Assembly (NCBI RefSeq): GCF_004795745.1
Contig: NZ_SDGV01000001.1
Location: 1-64,000 of the forward strand
DNA length: 64,000 nt
Reading direction: 5' to 3'
From: Vagococcus silagei
Lineage (GTDB): Bacteria; Bacillota; Bacilli; Lactobacillales; Vagococcaceae
Below, in pieces: positions 33,364 to 41,571 of this stretch (position 1 is its first letter; each line of letters starts with the position of its first letter). The notes below the pieces were generated by a model. It made no database searches and was not told the DNA's origin. It saw nothing but the letters and a program-made list of their open reading frames with translations. Both the position numbers and the translations under genes were made by a program.

Positions 33364-36183
33364 TTAAACTTGGCGTGCATTTTGAATTAGTTCGTATGTG
33401 TAAAACAATTCTCCGACTGAGAAAGTAATCTTTAACGTTTCATTCAAATACGCTAATGCAGGATCTAGTAAAGAACGACTCGCATCTGCTTCAAAACGTT
33501 GATGATCTTCTGGTTGAATTTGAAGTGTATCAGTACGCAAAGTTCGTTCGACTGACCCCGCCACATGCATACTCAAATTAATATAAAAAGAAGGGTTTTT
33601 CTCCATCTTAAATGACTCACAAATTAAATCACAAAACAGCCATAACGGATCTAAAAACTTATCCGGATTAATAAATGTATATGTATTTTCTAGGTAATCA
33701 CGGCATAATTGACGCGCTTTATCCATTGTTAATATTGGACGCTCTAATTCTTCACCCTGAACGATAATTTTCTTAATCGCGTCTTGACCGTCTTTTGAAA
33801 AAAGAATTTCCATTGGAATAAAGGGGGCTGAATAATCCGGTTTGGCAATACCCGTTGTCGCAATAATGCGAAACTCTTTTTCAATGGTTGCCATTTTTTG
33901 CTCGACTTCTAAAACTGATACTGGAAAGACTGTAATCGTCTCATTAAGACTGGTACGAATAAAATCATCTAGTAACTCTTTCATTCTTTGCGCAGTTCCC
34001 TGTCCTGAAGAACAAATCGCAATAATCGCTTTTGATTGCACGTCTAAATCTGGTGTATCGAATTGTGTTTTTTCATTAATGTTAGTGTATCCTTGAAAAT
34101 TCGTCAACGACTGATAAAGGTTATTCAAATCTGTTTCAATTAAGGAAGCCTTGCGAGCTGCTTCGAGCACGGTTGCCGTTGTCACCATATCCACGGTCTT
34201 CACTGAAATGCCTGTCTCGTCTTCGATTGCTTGAGAAAACGTACCGAGTGAACCCATATCAACCATTAACAAAACACCGCTATTTTCATCGACATCTCGC
34301 ACTTCAGCAACAATTTTTTCTTTTGCTTCTTGTGGCGTCATCTCTAATGGCATATCAACACTCCGTAAATGATCTACCTCTAATAATTTTGAAACAACTT
34401 GAACCATACTACTTGCCGTACTCATGCCATGACATGCCACAACTATTCCAATTCGACCATCCTCATTGTCTTCTTTAAGTGAGACTAAAAGAACCGTCAG
34501 ATAATGAACCTCTGTTTCAGGCACCTCTATTTGATGCATCTCTTCGATAATCGCTTTAATACCATACGCTACTTTTAATTCGGCAGGATAATGTTTGACC
34601 ATCTTTAATATGCTCTCGTGATCCTGTGTATTCAAAGCTTTACCGCTCTGCATTCGTAAAAGAAACGAACTAATGTGAAGGCCAACTGCATAAAGGAAAT
34701 TCGTTTGAAAATCATAATTTAATTCATCACTGGCATATTCAAATATTTTTCGCGTTGTATCAATCATCGATTGATCCATAATTTCTAACAGCTTGGCATC
34801 AGAATCAAAGGTAAAATTATGATTGCGATAGAAGGATTTGAGATGCACATTGATATCTGTGGAGATAAAGTGATTAATGGATTCTTGATTAAAACCTTCT
34901 GAACGTAAAACAGCCGCTTTATCGCCAATAATTTCATAAAGATTGTAAGGTAATTCATAAGCATCTGATTTGAAAGAAAGCGCCGGTTCGTTTGGTCCTA
35001 CAACCATTTGCGAACTTAAGAATAACGATAATTCAGCCGACTGCTTCCGATTACGACCTAATCTCATCAAACCATCTTTCACGGTATCACTTAATTCATT
35101 AATCGTAATGACTAATTCTTCCTGATCCATATTATTCAAGAAAGCTTTCGCTGTCACAAGTTGCACATTGGATTTAAGTTGACCGACATTTCCATAATTC
35201 ACGCTACCAATTAAAGCCCGCACAACGTCCTCCGTTAAAACAATCCGGCGATTAATCCGTTTCGCTTCGAGTGACATCATCACGCGAACTAAATCCACTT
35301 GTTCTTTTGCTGGTCGGTCCATATAGTTTGGCAATTGAATCGTAATCGGAATCCGACGAGCAAACGTATTTAACAATACTGAACCCGGGTCTTCAGTCGT
35401 TGCACAAATAATTCGAACTGACGCCTGATGATCTTTGGTTGTTTCCCCTAACTTTGAAAACTTGCCTGTATCCATAAAATAAAAAATCATTTCTTGACCT
35501 TCAGGTGGCAAGCGATGCACTTCGTCAAGAAAAAGATAGCTATTATCAGCTAAAGTCAGTAACCCATCCTTATCTTCTGTCGCTCCTGTAAAGGCACCCT
35601 TCGCATGTCCGAATAAGTGACTCATCAAAAGTTCCGGATTACTGGCATAATCCGCACAGTTAAAAACAACCATTTCTTTTGTGACATCAACAACTTCATG
35701 TTGTTTGGCAAATTGAAACATCGTGTGGGCAAAATATGTTTTACCAGAACCTGTTGGCCCAACAATTAAGCAATTTAATCCCTTGGGCGGATAAAGAATA
35801 GCTGCTTTGGCTTGTTCGACAGGGTTTTTCATACTCCCACTTGAACCAACAACACGCTTGAAGATATCAGTTAAGGGAATTGGTGCGGCTTCTATTCTTT
35901 GAGGCTTCATTTGTTTTTCTTGATAACTTGGCACATGTTTACTTAAGGGCACATGATGAAAGACTGATTTCATCACATAGCGAACTGGTCGTCCAGTTAA
36001 TTTATCCAAAATACCTTCTTTAACAAGTGCGTTCAAATCTTTACTCGCATTACTACGTTGAATATCTAATAACTCCGCAACATCTTGCGTTGTCAGCCCA
36101 GACGTTGAATCTAAATCTCGAGAAGTCAGATGTCCAGTGTGTTCTTTCACAACTTCATAAACGCGATCAATCCTTTTTTTCAT
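33364..36183 (-). CDS. manR: Sigma-54-dependent PTS regulator, LevR/ManR type
   Basis: A 939-residue activator. It has an N-terminal winged helix (about 1-75), an AAA+ domain with Walker A GPTGSGKT (142-149), GAFTGA (196-201) and LFLDEVHRL, then PRD1 (phosphorylatable His near 502), an EIIA-Man-like domain (His near 584 in VACHGM), an EIIB-Gat-like domain (Cys near 723) and a truncated PRD2 (His near 872). PTS phosphorylation of the PRDs sets activity. It sits directly upstream of its sigma-54-dependent operon. The C-terminal part after PRD2 is of normal length for the family. Confidence 0.95.
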   Translation of the reverse strand: MKKRIDRVYEVVKEHTGHLTSRDLDSTSGLTTQDVAELLDIQRSNASKDLNALVKEGILDKLTGRPVRYVMKSVFHHVPLSKHVPSYQEKQMKPQRIEAAPIPLTDIFKRVVGSSGSMKNPVEQAKAAILYPPKGLNCLIVGPTGSGKTYFAHTMFQFAKQHEVVDVTKEMVVFNCADYASNPELLMSHLFGHAKGAFTGATEDKDGLLTLADNSYLFLDEVHRLPPEGQEMIFYFMDTGKFSKLGETTKDHQASVRIICATTEDPGSVLLNTFARRIPITIQLPNYMDRPAKEQVDLVRVMMSLEAKRINRRIVLTEDVVRALIGSVNYGNVGQLKSNVQLVTAKAFLNNMDQEELVITINELSDTVKDGLMRLGRNRKQSAELSLFLSSQMVVGPNEPALSFKSDAYELPYNLYEIIGDKAAVLRSEGFNQESINHFISTDINVHLKSFYRNHNFTFDSDAKLLEIMDQSMIDTTRKIFEYASDELNYDFQTNFLYAVGLHISSFLLRMQSGKALNTQDHESILKMVKHYPAELKVAYGIKAIIEEMHQIEVPETEVHYLTVLLVSLKEDNEDGRIGIVVACHGMSTASSMVQVVSKLLEVDHLRSVDMPLEMTPQEAKEKIVAEVRDVDENSGVLLMVDMGSLGTFSQAIEDETGISVKTVDMVTTATVLEAARKASLIETDLNNLYQSLTNFQGYTNINEKTQFDTPDLDVQSKAIIAICSSGQGTAQRMKELLDDFIRTSLNETITVFPVSVLEVEQKMATIEKEFRIIATTGIAKPDYSAPFIPMEILFSKDGQDAIKKIIVQGEELERPILTMDKARQLCRDYLENTYTFINPDKFLDPLWLFCDLICESFKMEKNPSFYINLSMHVAGSVERTLRTDTLQIQPEDHQRFEADASRSLLDPALAYLNETLKITFSVGELFYTYELIQNARQV

Positions 36184-36202
36184 GGGTCTCCTCCAAAATG
36201 TA

Positions 36203-36252
36203 GTGTATCTGTATCATTTGCTCTAGTGTATCAAAAAAAGATACAGATACAC
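36203..36252. promoter_or_regulatory. Inverted repeats upstream of manR
   Basis: A perfect 13-bp inverted repeat, GTGTATCTGTATC at 36203-36215 and its complement at 36240-36252, with a further GTGTATC at 36226. It lies 20-70 bases before the manR ATG. The same GTGTATC motif occurs in the palindrome at 33317-33358. Likely an operator for autoregulation (inference). Confidence 0.6.
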
Positions 36253-36320
36253 AAGCCCTTTGAATGTTCGCTAATGAATAACAGTTGTAAGCTAATAGAC
36301 AAACCTCACTTCAAATTAAG

Positions 36321-36363
36321 TAAAAAAAGACAGTTGAATCGAGATTGTTCTCAGATTCAACTG
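36321..36363 (-). terminator. Terminator after the VOC dioxygenase gene
   Basis: CAGTTGAATC (36331-36340) pairs perfectly with 36354-36363; A7 on the left gives the T-run in the minus transcript. Confidence 0.8.
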
Positions 36364-36371
36364 CCAAACGA

Positions 36372-37214
36372 TTATTTTTTCAATGTCATCTTAATCGCAA
36401 TTCCATTCGGATCAACCGTCATAAATTGATTTGATGTGATTTCTTCAACCATCAATTTATGTGCTAATAAATTATTTTTTACTCCATTAAAGCTTTCGAT
36501 CGTCAACCATTGCATCTCAAAAGATTGAATCCCCAGTGCTGTCTTTTGACGTTTTTCTAAGTTCGTGCCACGCCAAATATTTGTTCCAATATGATGATGA
36601 TAGCCATCTAATGCAAAGAAGCGTGCAGCTCCACCCAAATCATCAGTTAATCTAAAATTAAGCACCTCACGATAAAATTTTTCATTTTCCACAAAACTGG
36701 CAACGCTCAAATGAACATGGCCCATTTTTGTCCCTGTGGGCATTTTGACAATAGCTTGTTCTGTTAAGGTCAAAATTTCTGCCGCCTTCAATTCTAAAGT
36801 CACACCTTTAATTTGATCGCCTGAACGTTTATCCCAGCTAACTTCTGGTTTATCTGCATAGATTTCGATGCCGTTTCCTTCTGGATCTTCCAGATATAAC
36901 GCTTCACTGTAGCCATGATCCGCCGCACCAATTGCAATTTTTTCTTCAATAAAATGGCGTAATTTACCACTTAAGGCTTCCCGACTAGGTAATAGTAGCG
37001 CTAAGTGGTAAAGCCCTGTTGTAGTATCTCGTGGGACTAATTCCACTCCTTGATTTAACTCAACTAATGGCTGCTGATCAGCTTCAATCCCTAAGGTTAC
37101 TGTTTCATCTGTTTGTGTTAAAATATCTAAGCCAATCAGCTCTTGATAAAAAGTGGCTTGATCTTTCAAATGTCGGACATTCAATGACACGACACCTAGT
37201 TCTAATGTATGCAT
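36372..37214 (-). CDS. VOC family dioxygenase, CatE-like
   Basis: A 280-residue protein of two vicinal-oxygen-chelate modules. Candidate metal ligands are in HLALLLP and GNGIEIYADKP (first half) and GHVHLSVASF and HHHIGTNIWRG (second half). Bacillus CatE-type catechol-2,3-dioxygenases have this organisation and protect against catechols and quinones; the exact substrate here is unknown. The ATG is preceded by AAAGGGGAAATAA. A 23-bp inverted repeat overlaps its likely transcription start (37234-37256), suggesting local repression. It is transcribed alone. Confidence 0.85.
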   Translation of the reverse strand: MHTLELGVVSLNVRHLKDQATFYQELIGLDILTQTDETVTLGIEADQQPLVELNQGVELVPRDTTTGLYHLALLLPSREALSGKLRHFIEEKIAIGAADHGYSEALYLEDPEGNGIEIYADKPEVSWDKRSGDQIKGVTLELKAAEILTLTEQAIVKMPTGTKMGHVHLSVASFVENEKFYREVLNFRLTDDLGGAARFFALDGYHHHIGTNIWRGTNLEKRQKTALGIQSFEMQWLTIESFNGVKNNLLAHKLMVEEITSNQFMTVDPNGIAIKMTLKK

Positions 37215-37233
37215 ATTTATTTCCCCTTTAACA

Positions 37234-37256
37234 TTAACTTACTTTTAGTAAGCTAA
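37234..37256 (-). promoter_or_regulatory. Candidate operator upstream of the VOC gene
   Basis: TTAaCTTAC-TTTTA-GTAAGcTAA forms an inverted repeat immediately downstream of a possible -10 TATAGT (37256-37261, minus strand). It would block transcription if bound. The regulator is not identified; quinone-sensing MarR/DUF24 proteins control similar genes elsewhere. Confidence 0.45.
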
Positions 37257-37454
37257 CTATACACCAATTGAACCAAAAAACAAACCATCATGCTTACACA
37301 CAATGAGATAGAAAAAAATTATTATTATTTTCATTAAGCACACTATTTTAGATTATTTGCTTGTTCAAAAATAAACTACTCATTAAATATAAGCTAGTAT
37401 GGTATCGTATTCTATTCAATTTAGACGTTTATCGACAAATGTCTATCAATTTCA

Positions 37455-37468
37455 AGAAAACGCTTTCT
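37455..37468 (+). promoter_or_regulatory. cre-like catabolite repression site
   Basis: AGAAAACGCTTTCT matches the core of the CcpA cre consensus (TGnAAnCGnTTnCA) except at the outer T and A. It sits about 95 bases before the Crp-family start, so carbon control of the nucleoside operon is plausible. Confidence 0.5.
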
Positions 37469-37498
37469 TATAGTGCTAAAAGAGAGAAATATTACGTT

Positions 37499-37518
37499 AG
37501 TATAATAATATTTATACT
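37499..37518 (+). promoter_or_regulatory. Palindrome upstream of the Crp-family gene
   Basis: AGTATAA-TAATAT-TTATACT is a perfect 7+7 inverted repeat about 45 bases before the ATG, in the promoter region. It may be the binding site of the Crp/Fnr-like protein encoded next to it (autoregulation), though it does not resemble the classical TGTGA or TTGAT half-sites. Confidence 0.45.
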
Positions 37519-37561
37519 TTATAATAAAGCTATATCAATGATATTTTTTCAGGAGGTAAAA

Positions 37562-38224
37562 ATGACTATCTTGTTCGAGCTCGATAAGTTAATTCAACAG
37601 TATCCAAAAATCGCTGAAATATTGCGTGATTGCCCTTACACTATTTTAAAATCTTTTGAGATTCAAACCTATTCAAAAGGAGAATTCTATCTTGAAAAAG
37701 GCACCATTTCCAATGAAGTTTATATTATTGTCGATGGTTTAGTTGACATTTTTATAGAAAGTAACAATGGAAAAAGAGTGTCTCTAGATATTTATCAATC
37801 AGGTAATATTATTGGTGAACACGAAATTATTCATAAAAATCCATTTAGTGTTTCAGTCATGTCTTTAAGTAACATTACTATTTTAAAATTACAGCGGGAA
37901 CAATTTTTAAAGTGGCTAGATTTAGATCGTAATTTCAGCAAATTTTTGATTGAGTCTTTATGTAGTCAACTTTATAAATTAAGTCAACTGACAGAAGTTT
38001 ATTCAATATTTTCGACTAAAGAACAAGTCTCTCTGATTCTTTCAAAATTAAATACGACACAATGCATCGAAAGAAGCCAGCTACTCCTTCAAGTTTCATC
38101 AACACCAAGAAGTGTCGATCGAATTTTGAAAGATTTAAGAGAGAAAAATATTATAAGTAATGATAATGGTTTAATTCGAGTCATTAATCACGAAAAATTA
38201 TTTATTTATGGAAGGGATGTTTAG
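37562..38224 (+). CDS. Crp/Fnr family transcriptional regulator
   Basis: A 220-residue protein with an N-terminal cyclic-nucleotide-like beta-barrel (FEIQTYSKGEFYLEKGTISNEVYIIVDGLVDIF...GNIIGEHEII) and a C-terminal winged helix (recognition region near SSTPRSVDRILKDLREKNII). No cluster of four cysteines for an iron-sulfur centre is present, so it is not a classical FNR. Effector unknown. ATG with AGGAGG 6 bases upstream. It directly abuts a nucleoside phosphorylase gene and heads a four-gene unit; it probably controls that unit. Confidence 0.85.
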   Translation: MTILFELDKLIQQYPKIAEILRDCPYTILKSFEIQTYSKGEFYLEKGTISNEVYIIVDGLVDIFIESNNGKRVSLDIYQSGNIIGEHEIIHKNPFSVSVMSLSNITILKLQREQFLKWLDLDRNFSKFLIESLCSQLYKLSQLTEVYSIFSTKEQVSLILSKLNTTQCIERSQLLLQVSSTPRSVDRILKDLREKNIISNDNGLIRVINHEKLFIYGRDV

Positions 38225-38953
38225 ATGGAAAAACAACCACATATTCAATTAGATTCAAGTTTAAAAATAAAAAAAGCAATCATTGTTGGTGATCCTAAGC
38301 GCGTTTCATCAGTTCTCGAATTCTTAGATCACGCAAAAGAAATAACGTTTAATCGCGAATACCGCTCTGCTTTTGGTACATACCAAGGAGCAAGAATTTT
38401 AGTTGTGTCGACTGGAATCGGTGCTCCTTCAGCTACAATTGGGATTGAAGAATTAATTTCTATTGGTGTTGAAGAAATCATTAGAGTCGGAAGTTGCGGC
38501 GCAATGCAATCAGATTTTAAATTAGGGGAAATAATGGTGGTATCAGGTGTCGTTAGAGACGACGGTACAACCAAAAATTATGTACCCGAAAGTTTTCCTG
38601 CTATTCCAGATAGTGAGTTACTCTGTGCTGCCTGCACACAACACGACATTGCTGTTCATATTGGCATTGGACGTAGTCACGATAGTTTTTACAACGATAA
38701 CAATGCAGATATCGAAGCTTTTTGGTCCAATCATCATGTACTTGGTGCTGATATGGAATCTGGGGCACTTTACGTATTAGGACAATTGCGCGGAATCAAA
38801 ACACTTTCGATTTTAAATAATGTTGTCCTTTATCAAGACGCTCTCAATGAAGGGGTCAATCAATTAGTCTCTGGAGATGATTTAGTAATTCAAGGCGAAA
38901 AGAAATCAATTCAACTAGCATTAAATATTCTAACTAGGAGGGAAAATAAATAA
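38225..38953 (+). CDS. Nucleoside phosphorylase, uridine-phosphorylase-like
   Basis: A 242-residue PNP/UDP family enzyme. Phosphate-binding GDPKRV is near residue 20, RVGSCGAM resembles the uridine phosphorylase RVGTCG motif, SHDSFY and ADMESGALYVLGQL follow. It should split a nucleoside with phosphate; uridine is likeliest, but other nucleosides are possible. Its ATG directly follows the Crp-family stop, and its last base overlaps the PnuC-like start (TAATG), so all are coupled. Confidence 0.87.
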   Translation: MEKQPHIQLDSSLKIKKAIIVGDPKRVSSVLEFLDHAKEITFNREYRSAFGTYQGARILVVSTGIGAPSATIGIEELISIGVEEIIRVGSCGAMQSDFKLGEIMVVSGVVRDDGTTKNYVPESFPAIPDSELLCAACTQHDIAVHIGIGRSHDSFYNDNNADIEAFWSNHHVLGADMESGALYVLGQLRGIKTLSILNNVVLYQDALNEGVNQLVSGDDLVIQGEKKSIQLALNILTRRENK

Positions 38954-39645
38954 TGAAACAAACTGTTCACAAAGTACTCAAATCAAAAGAATGGGATATT
39001 GGCTGGATTTCAATTGGTATTTTACTGGTCATTATAAGTACCGTTATTAGTGCTAAAGGAAATATTACATTAACGACTGTGACCTCATTCGTTGGTAGTA
39101 TTGTCGGAATGACTGTCGTTTTACTTTTAGCAAATCAAACCGGTAAATTTGCAACTGGTTTAGGTATTGTTGGTGCTTTACTAGATACCTTTAATAATTA
39201 CAAATTTGGTTTATCAGGAATGATGTTAGTTGGAATTTATGCCTTCTTCCTTTATCTAAAAGGATTTTTAACAATGGGGAAAAAAATTGAAGTAACTAAA
39301 GTAACTAAAGCGAACCTCTATATTTCGGGAGCAATTGCAATCGGCGGTGGCTTACTTCTTTATTTCTTCGGCTCCTCAATTCTGCCTAAAGATGCTCCTC
39401 AATGGGTCATTCTAGCAAATATTTTAGTTTTTATTGTACAAGTCGTTTCACAGTATTTAATGGTAGATGGAAAAGCGATTGGATGGTTAGGTTTTTGTTT
39501 AATCAACGTCATCAATCTATTCTTACAATTTTATATCTTTATCAGTGGTTCTAATCCAACTGCCTTGATTTATTTAGCTATGACTTTTATGTTCTTACTA
39601 AATTCAATCAAAGCCTTAGTCCTTTGGTATGGCTTTGGAGAATAA
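38953..39645 (+). CDS. PnuC-like transporter
   Basis: A 230-residue membrane protein with about seven helices. The repeat-like segments TTVTSFVGSIVGMTVVLLL, VVSQYLMVDGKAIGWLGFC and NVINLFLQFYIFISG resemble the PnuC family of vitamin/nucleoside channels (PF04973). In Lactobacillales some PnuC relatives (PnuN type) are thought to carry nucleosides. Coupling to a nucleoside phosphorylase fits nucleoside import, or nicotinamide riboside import. It overlaps that gene by one base and is followed by a broken reductase gene. Confidence 0.75.
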   Translation: MKQTVHKVLKSKEWDIGWISIGILLVIISTVISAKGNITLTTVTSFVGSIVGMTVVLLLANQTGKFATGLGIVGALLDTFNNYKFGLSGMMLVGIYAFFLYLKGFLTMGKKIEVTKVTKANLYISGAIAIGGGLLLYFFGSSILPKDAPQWVILANILVFIVQVVSQYLMVDGKAIGWLGFCLINVINLFLQFYIFISGSNPTALIYLAMTFMFLLNSIKALVLWYGFGE

Positions 39646-39671
39646 TATCACTTAGAAAGGAAGAAACATCT

Positions 39672-40230
39672 ATGAAAACAACACTAATTATTGATCATCC
39701 TTGGGAATCATGCACTCTTAAAAAAGCTGGTTGCTGGGCTTGAAGCAGATAAAAAAGACTATCAAGTGATCGACTTATATAAAGACAAATTCAATCCTGT
39801 TATGCAAACAGCAGAACTTGCTCGCTATCAAAGTGGTACAACAACCGATCCAATTGTTCAAAAATATATCAATTGCATAAAAGAAACGGATCAATTAATC
39901 CTCATTTTCCCAATTTGGTGGTATAGCTGTCCCGCTGGTTTAAAAGGTTTTTTTGACAAAGTTCTTCTAAATAACGTTGCCTTCTATGACGATGGGGAGG
40001 GCGTTAAACCAATGCTAAACGTGAAAAACACAGTGATTTTTAGTACGACTGAACAAACGACAGAAGGAATATATTCACATGCGCATGATTGTTTTAGAAA
40101 CCAAATTGCGACAACACTTGCTGACGTTGGTTGTCAATCTATTCAATGGCATAACCTTGGACAAATCAGTAGTTTAACACAAGAAGAACGGGTTCAATTT
40201 TTAACTGAATCTTATTCAAAAATCAAATAA
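39672..40230 (+). pseudogene. Frameshifted NAD(P)H oxidoreductase (flavodoxin-fold) gene
   Basis: The ATG at 39672 has AAAGGAAG 8 bases upstream and encodes MKTTLIIDHPWE, a normal start of a flavodoxin-fold reductase. The frame then shifts by one near 39708: this frame stops at 39743, while NHALLKKLVAGLEADKKDYQ and the rest of the protein (FPIWWYSCPAGLKGFFDKV, the flavin/active-site motif) continue in the +1 frame to 40230. A start at TTG 39691 in the second frame lacks a ribosome site. It looks like an out-of-frame deletion of about 11 bases, or a sequencing error. The remainder of the gene is intact. Confidence 0.75.
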
Positions 40231-40231
40231 C

Positions 40232-40281
40232 AAAAAGTCGAAAAGTTAATTATTCAAGATTAACTTTTCGACTTTTTATTT
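40232..40281. terminator. Bidirectional terminator
   Basis: Perfect 19-bp stem (AAAAAGTCGAAAAGTTAAT and complement at 40259-40277), A-rich left and T-rich right. It ends the nucleoside operon and may also end pepT from the other side. Confidence 0.85.
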
Positions 40282-40339
40282 TATCTACTATAAAAATCGG
40301 GGGAACTTTTTAACAATTGAATAATATGGGGAGGAATAA

Positions 40340-41557
40340 CTAAGCCAGTGTCACAATTTCAATCAAGGTTCTGGCTGCAATCTCCATTGCTTCTTTTGAA
40401 ATAAATTCGAATTGACCATGGAAATTCTCGCCACCCGTAAAAATATTAGGTGTTGGTAAACCCATAAGAGAGATTTTCGATCCATCTGTCCCACCTCTAA
40501 ATGGCGTGACAATCGGTTCAATCCCTAAATTCGCCATCGCCGCTAACGCTAAATCTACTGAACGCATATCTTTTTCAATGACTTCTTTCATATTGTAATA
40601 CTGATCTTTTAGTGTCATTGAAAAACGTGGACGATCGTATTGCGCATTACAATCAGCAACGACTTGTTCTAAATATTTTTTACGCGCAGCAAATTTTTCA
40701 CGGTCATGATCACGAATGATATAAGTGAGTTTCGCTTCAGAGATGGTACCTGTTAAATCATGCAGTAAATAAAAACCTTCATAACCTCTTGTTTTCTCTG
40801 GCACCTCATCTTGTGGTAGTGCTTGATCAAATGCTGATGCTAATTTTAATGCATTGACCATCATACCATATGCCGTTCCCGGATGAACACTCGTTCCTTG
40901 AATCACAATCTCGGCTTGGGCAGCATTAAAAGTCTCGTATTCAAAATGGCCCACTCGACCACTATCGACAGTATAAGCAAAGTCAGCCGGAAACTGATCG
41001 ACTCTAAAATGATCGGCACCTCGGCCAATTTCCTCATCAGGACCAAAAGCAACCCAAATATCACCATGTTCAACTTCCGGATGATCGATAAAGTAATCTA
41101 ACATCTCCAAAATTTCAACAATACCAGCTTTATCATCGGCACCTAAAAGGGTCGTACCATCGGTTGTTATCAGCGTTTCACCGAGATAATCTTTTAAATT
41201 AGGAAATTCAGCCACTTCCATGATAATCTGTTTGTTTTCATTTAAAACCAAGTCTTGACCTTGGTATTTCTCAAAAATTTGTGGCTGGATATTTTCCGCA
41301 GGGTAATCAGCTGTATCGAGATGGGCAATAAAGCCAATACTTGGTTTTTCTTTGGTTGTATTTTTTGGTAAACATCCAATTAAGAAACCATTCTCCTCAT
41401 TGTAGAAAATCTGACTTAAACCTTGTTCCTGCAACTCCTGTTCGAGACGTTTGGCAAATTCGACTTGACCAATTGTGGTTGGAATCGTCGAACTTTTTTC
41501 GTCGGAACGCGTATTTAGTTTTACAAATTCGATAAAACGTGGCATTAATTTTGACAT
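40340..41557 (-). CDS. pepT: Peptidase T
   Basis: A 405-residue cytosolic tripeptidase (M20B) that removes the N-terminal residue of tripeptides. Metal-binding motifs IAHLDTADYP, DGTTLLGADDKAG and FGPDEEIGRG are intact, with PFRGGTDGSKIS and the dimerisation domain. Length is normal (about 405-410). ATG with AAAGGAG 9 bases upstream. It lies 14 bases downstream of the T-box-controlled peptide-binding gene and is on the same strand, so both are likely one transcript: uptake followed by hydrolysis. Confidence 0.95.
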   Translation of the reverse strand: MSKLMPRFIEFVKLNTRSDEKSSTIPTTIGQVEFAKRLEQELQEQGLSQIFYNEENGFLIGCLPKNTTKEKPSIGFIAHLDTADYPAENIQPQIFEKYQGQDLVLNENKQIIMEVAEFPNLKDYLGETLITTDGTTLLGADDKAGIVEILEMLDYFIDHPEVEHGDIWVAFGPDEEIGRGADHFRVDQFPADFAYTVDSGRVGHFEYETFNAAQAEIVIQGTSVHPGTAYGMMVNALKLASAFDQALPQDEVPEKTRGYEGFYLLHDLTGTISEAKLTYIIRDHDREKFAARKKYLEQVVADCNAQYDRPRFSMTLKDQYYNMKEVIEKDMRSVDLALAAMANLGIEPIVTPFRGGTDGSKISLMGLPTPNIFTGGENFHGQFEFISKEAMEIAARTLIEIVTLA

Positions 41558-41571
41558 TGGGTTAAACTCCT

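Larger units (their letters stand above)
37215..37561. promoter_or_regulatory. 347-bp divergent regulatory region
   Basis: The gap holds the candidate VOC operator at its left end, a cre-like sequence AGAAAACGCTTTCT at 37455-37468, and a perfect AGTATAA-N6-TTATACT repeat at 37499-37518 just before the Crp-family gene. I see no coding sequence in it; an open frame upstream of the Crp-like ATG has no ribosome site. Confidence 0.55.

Noticed and set aside
37361-37561. N-terminal extension of the Crp-like protein from an upstream ATG at 37361
   Set aside because: The extension has no ribosome site, spans the cre-like site and palindrome, and the AGGAGG-supported ATG at 37562 matches normal family length.
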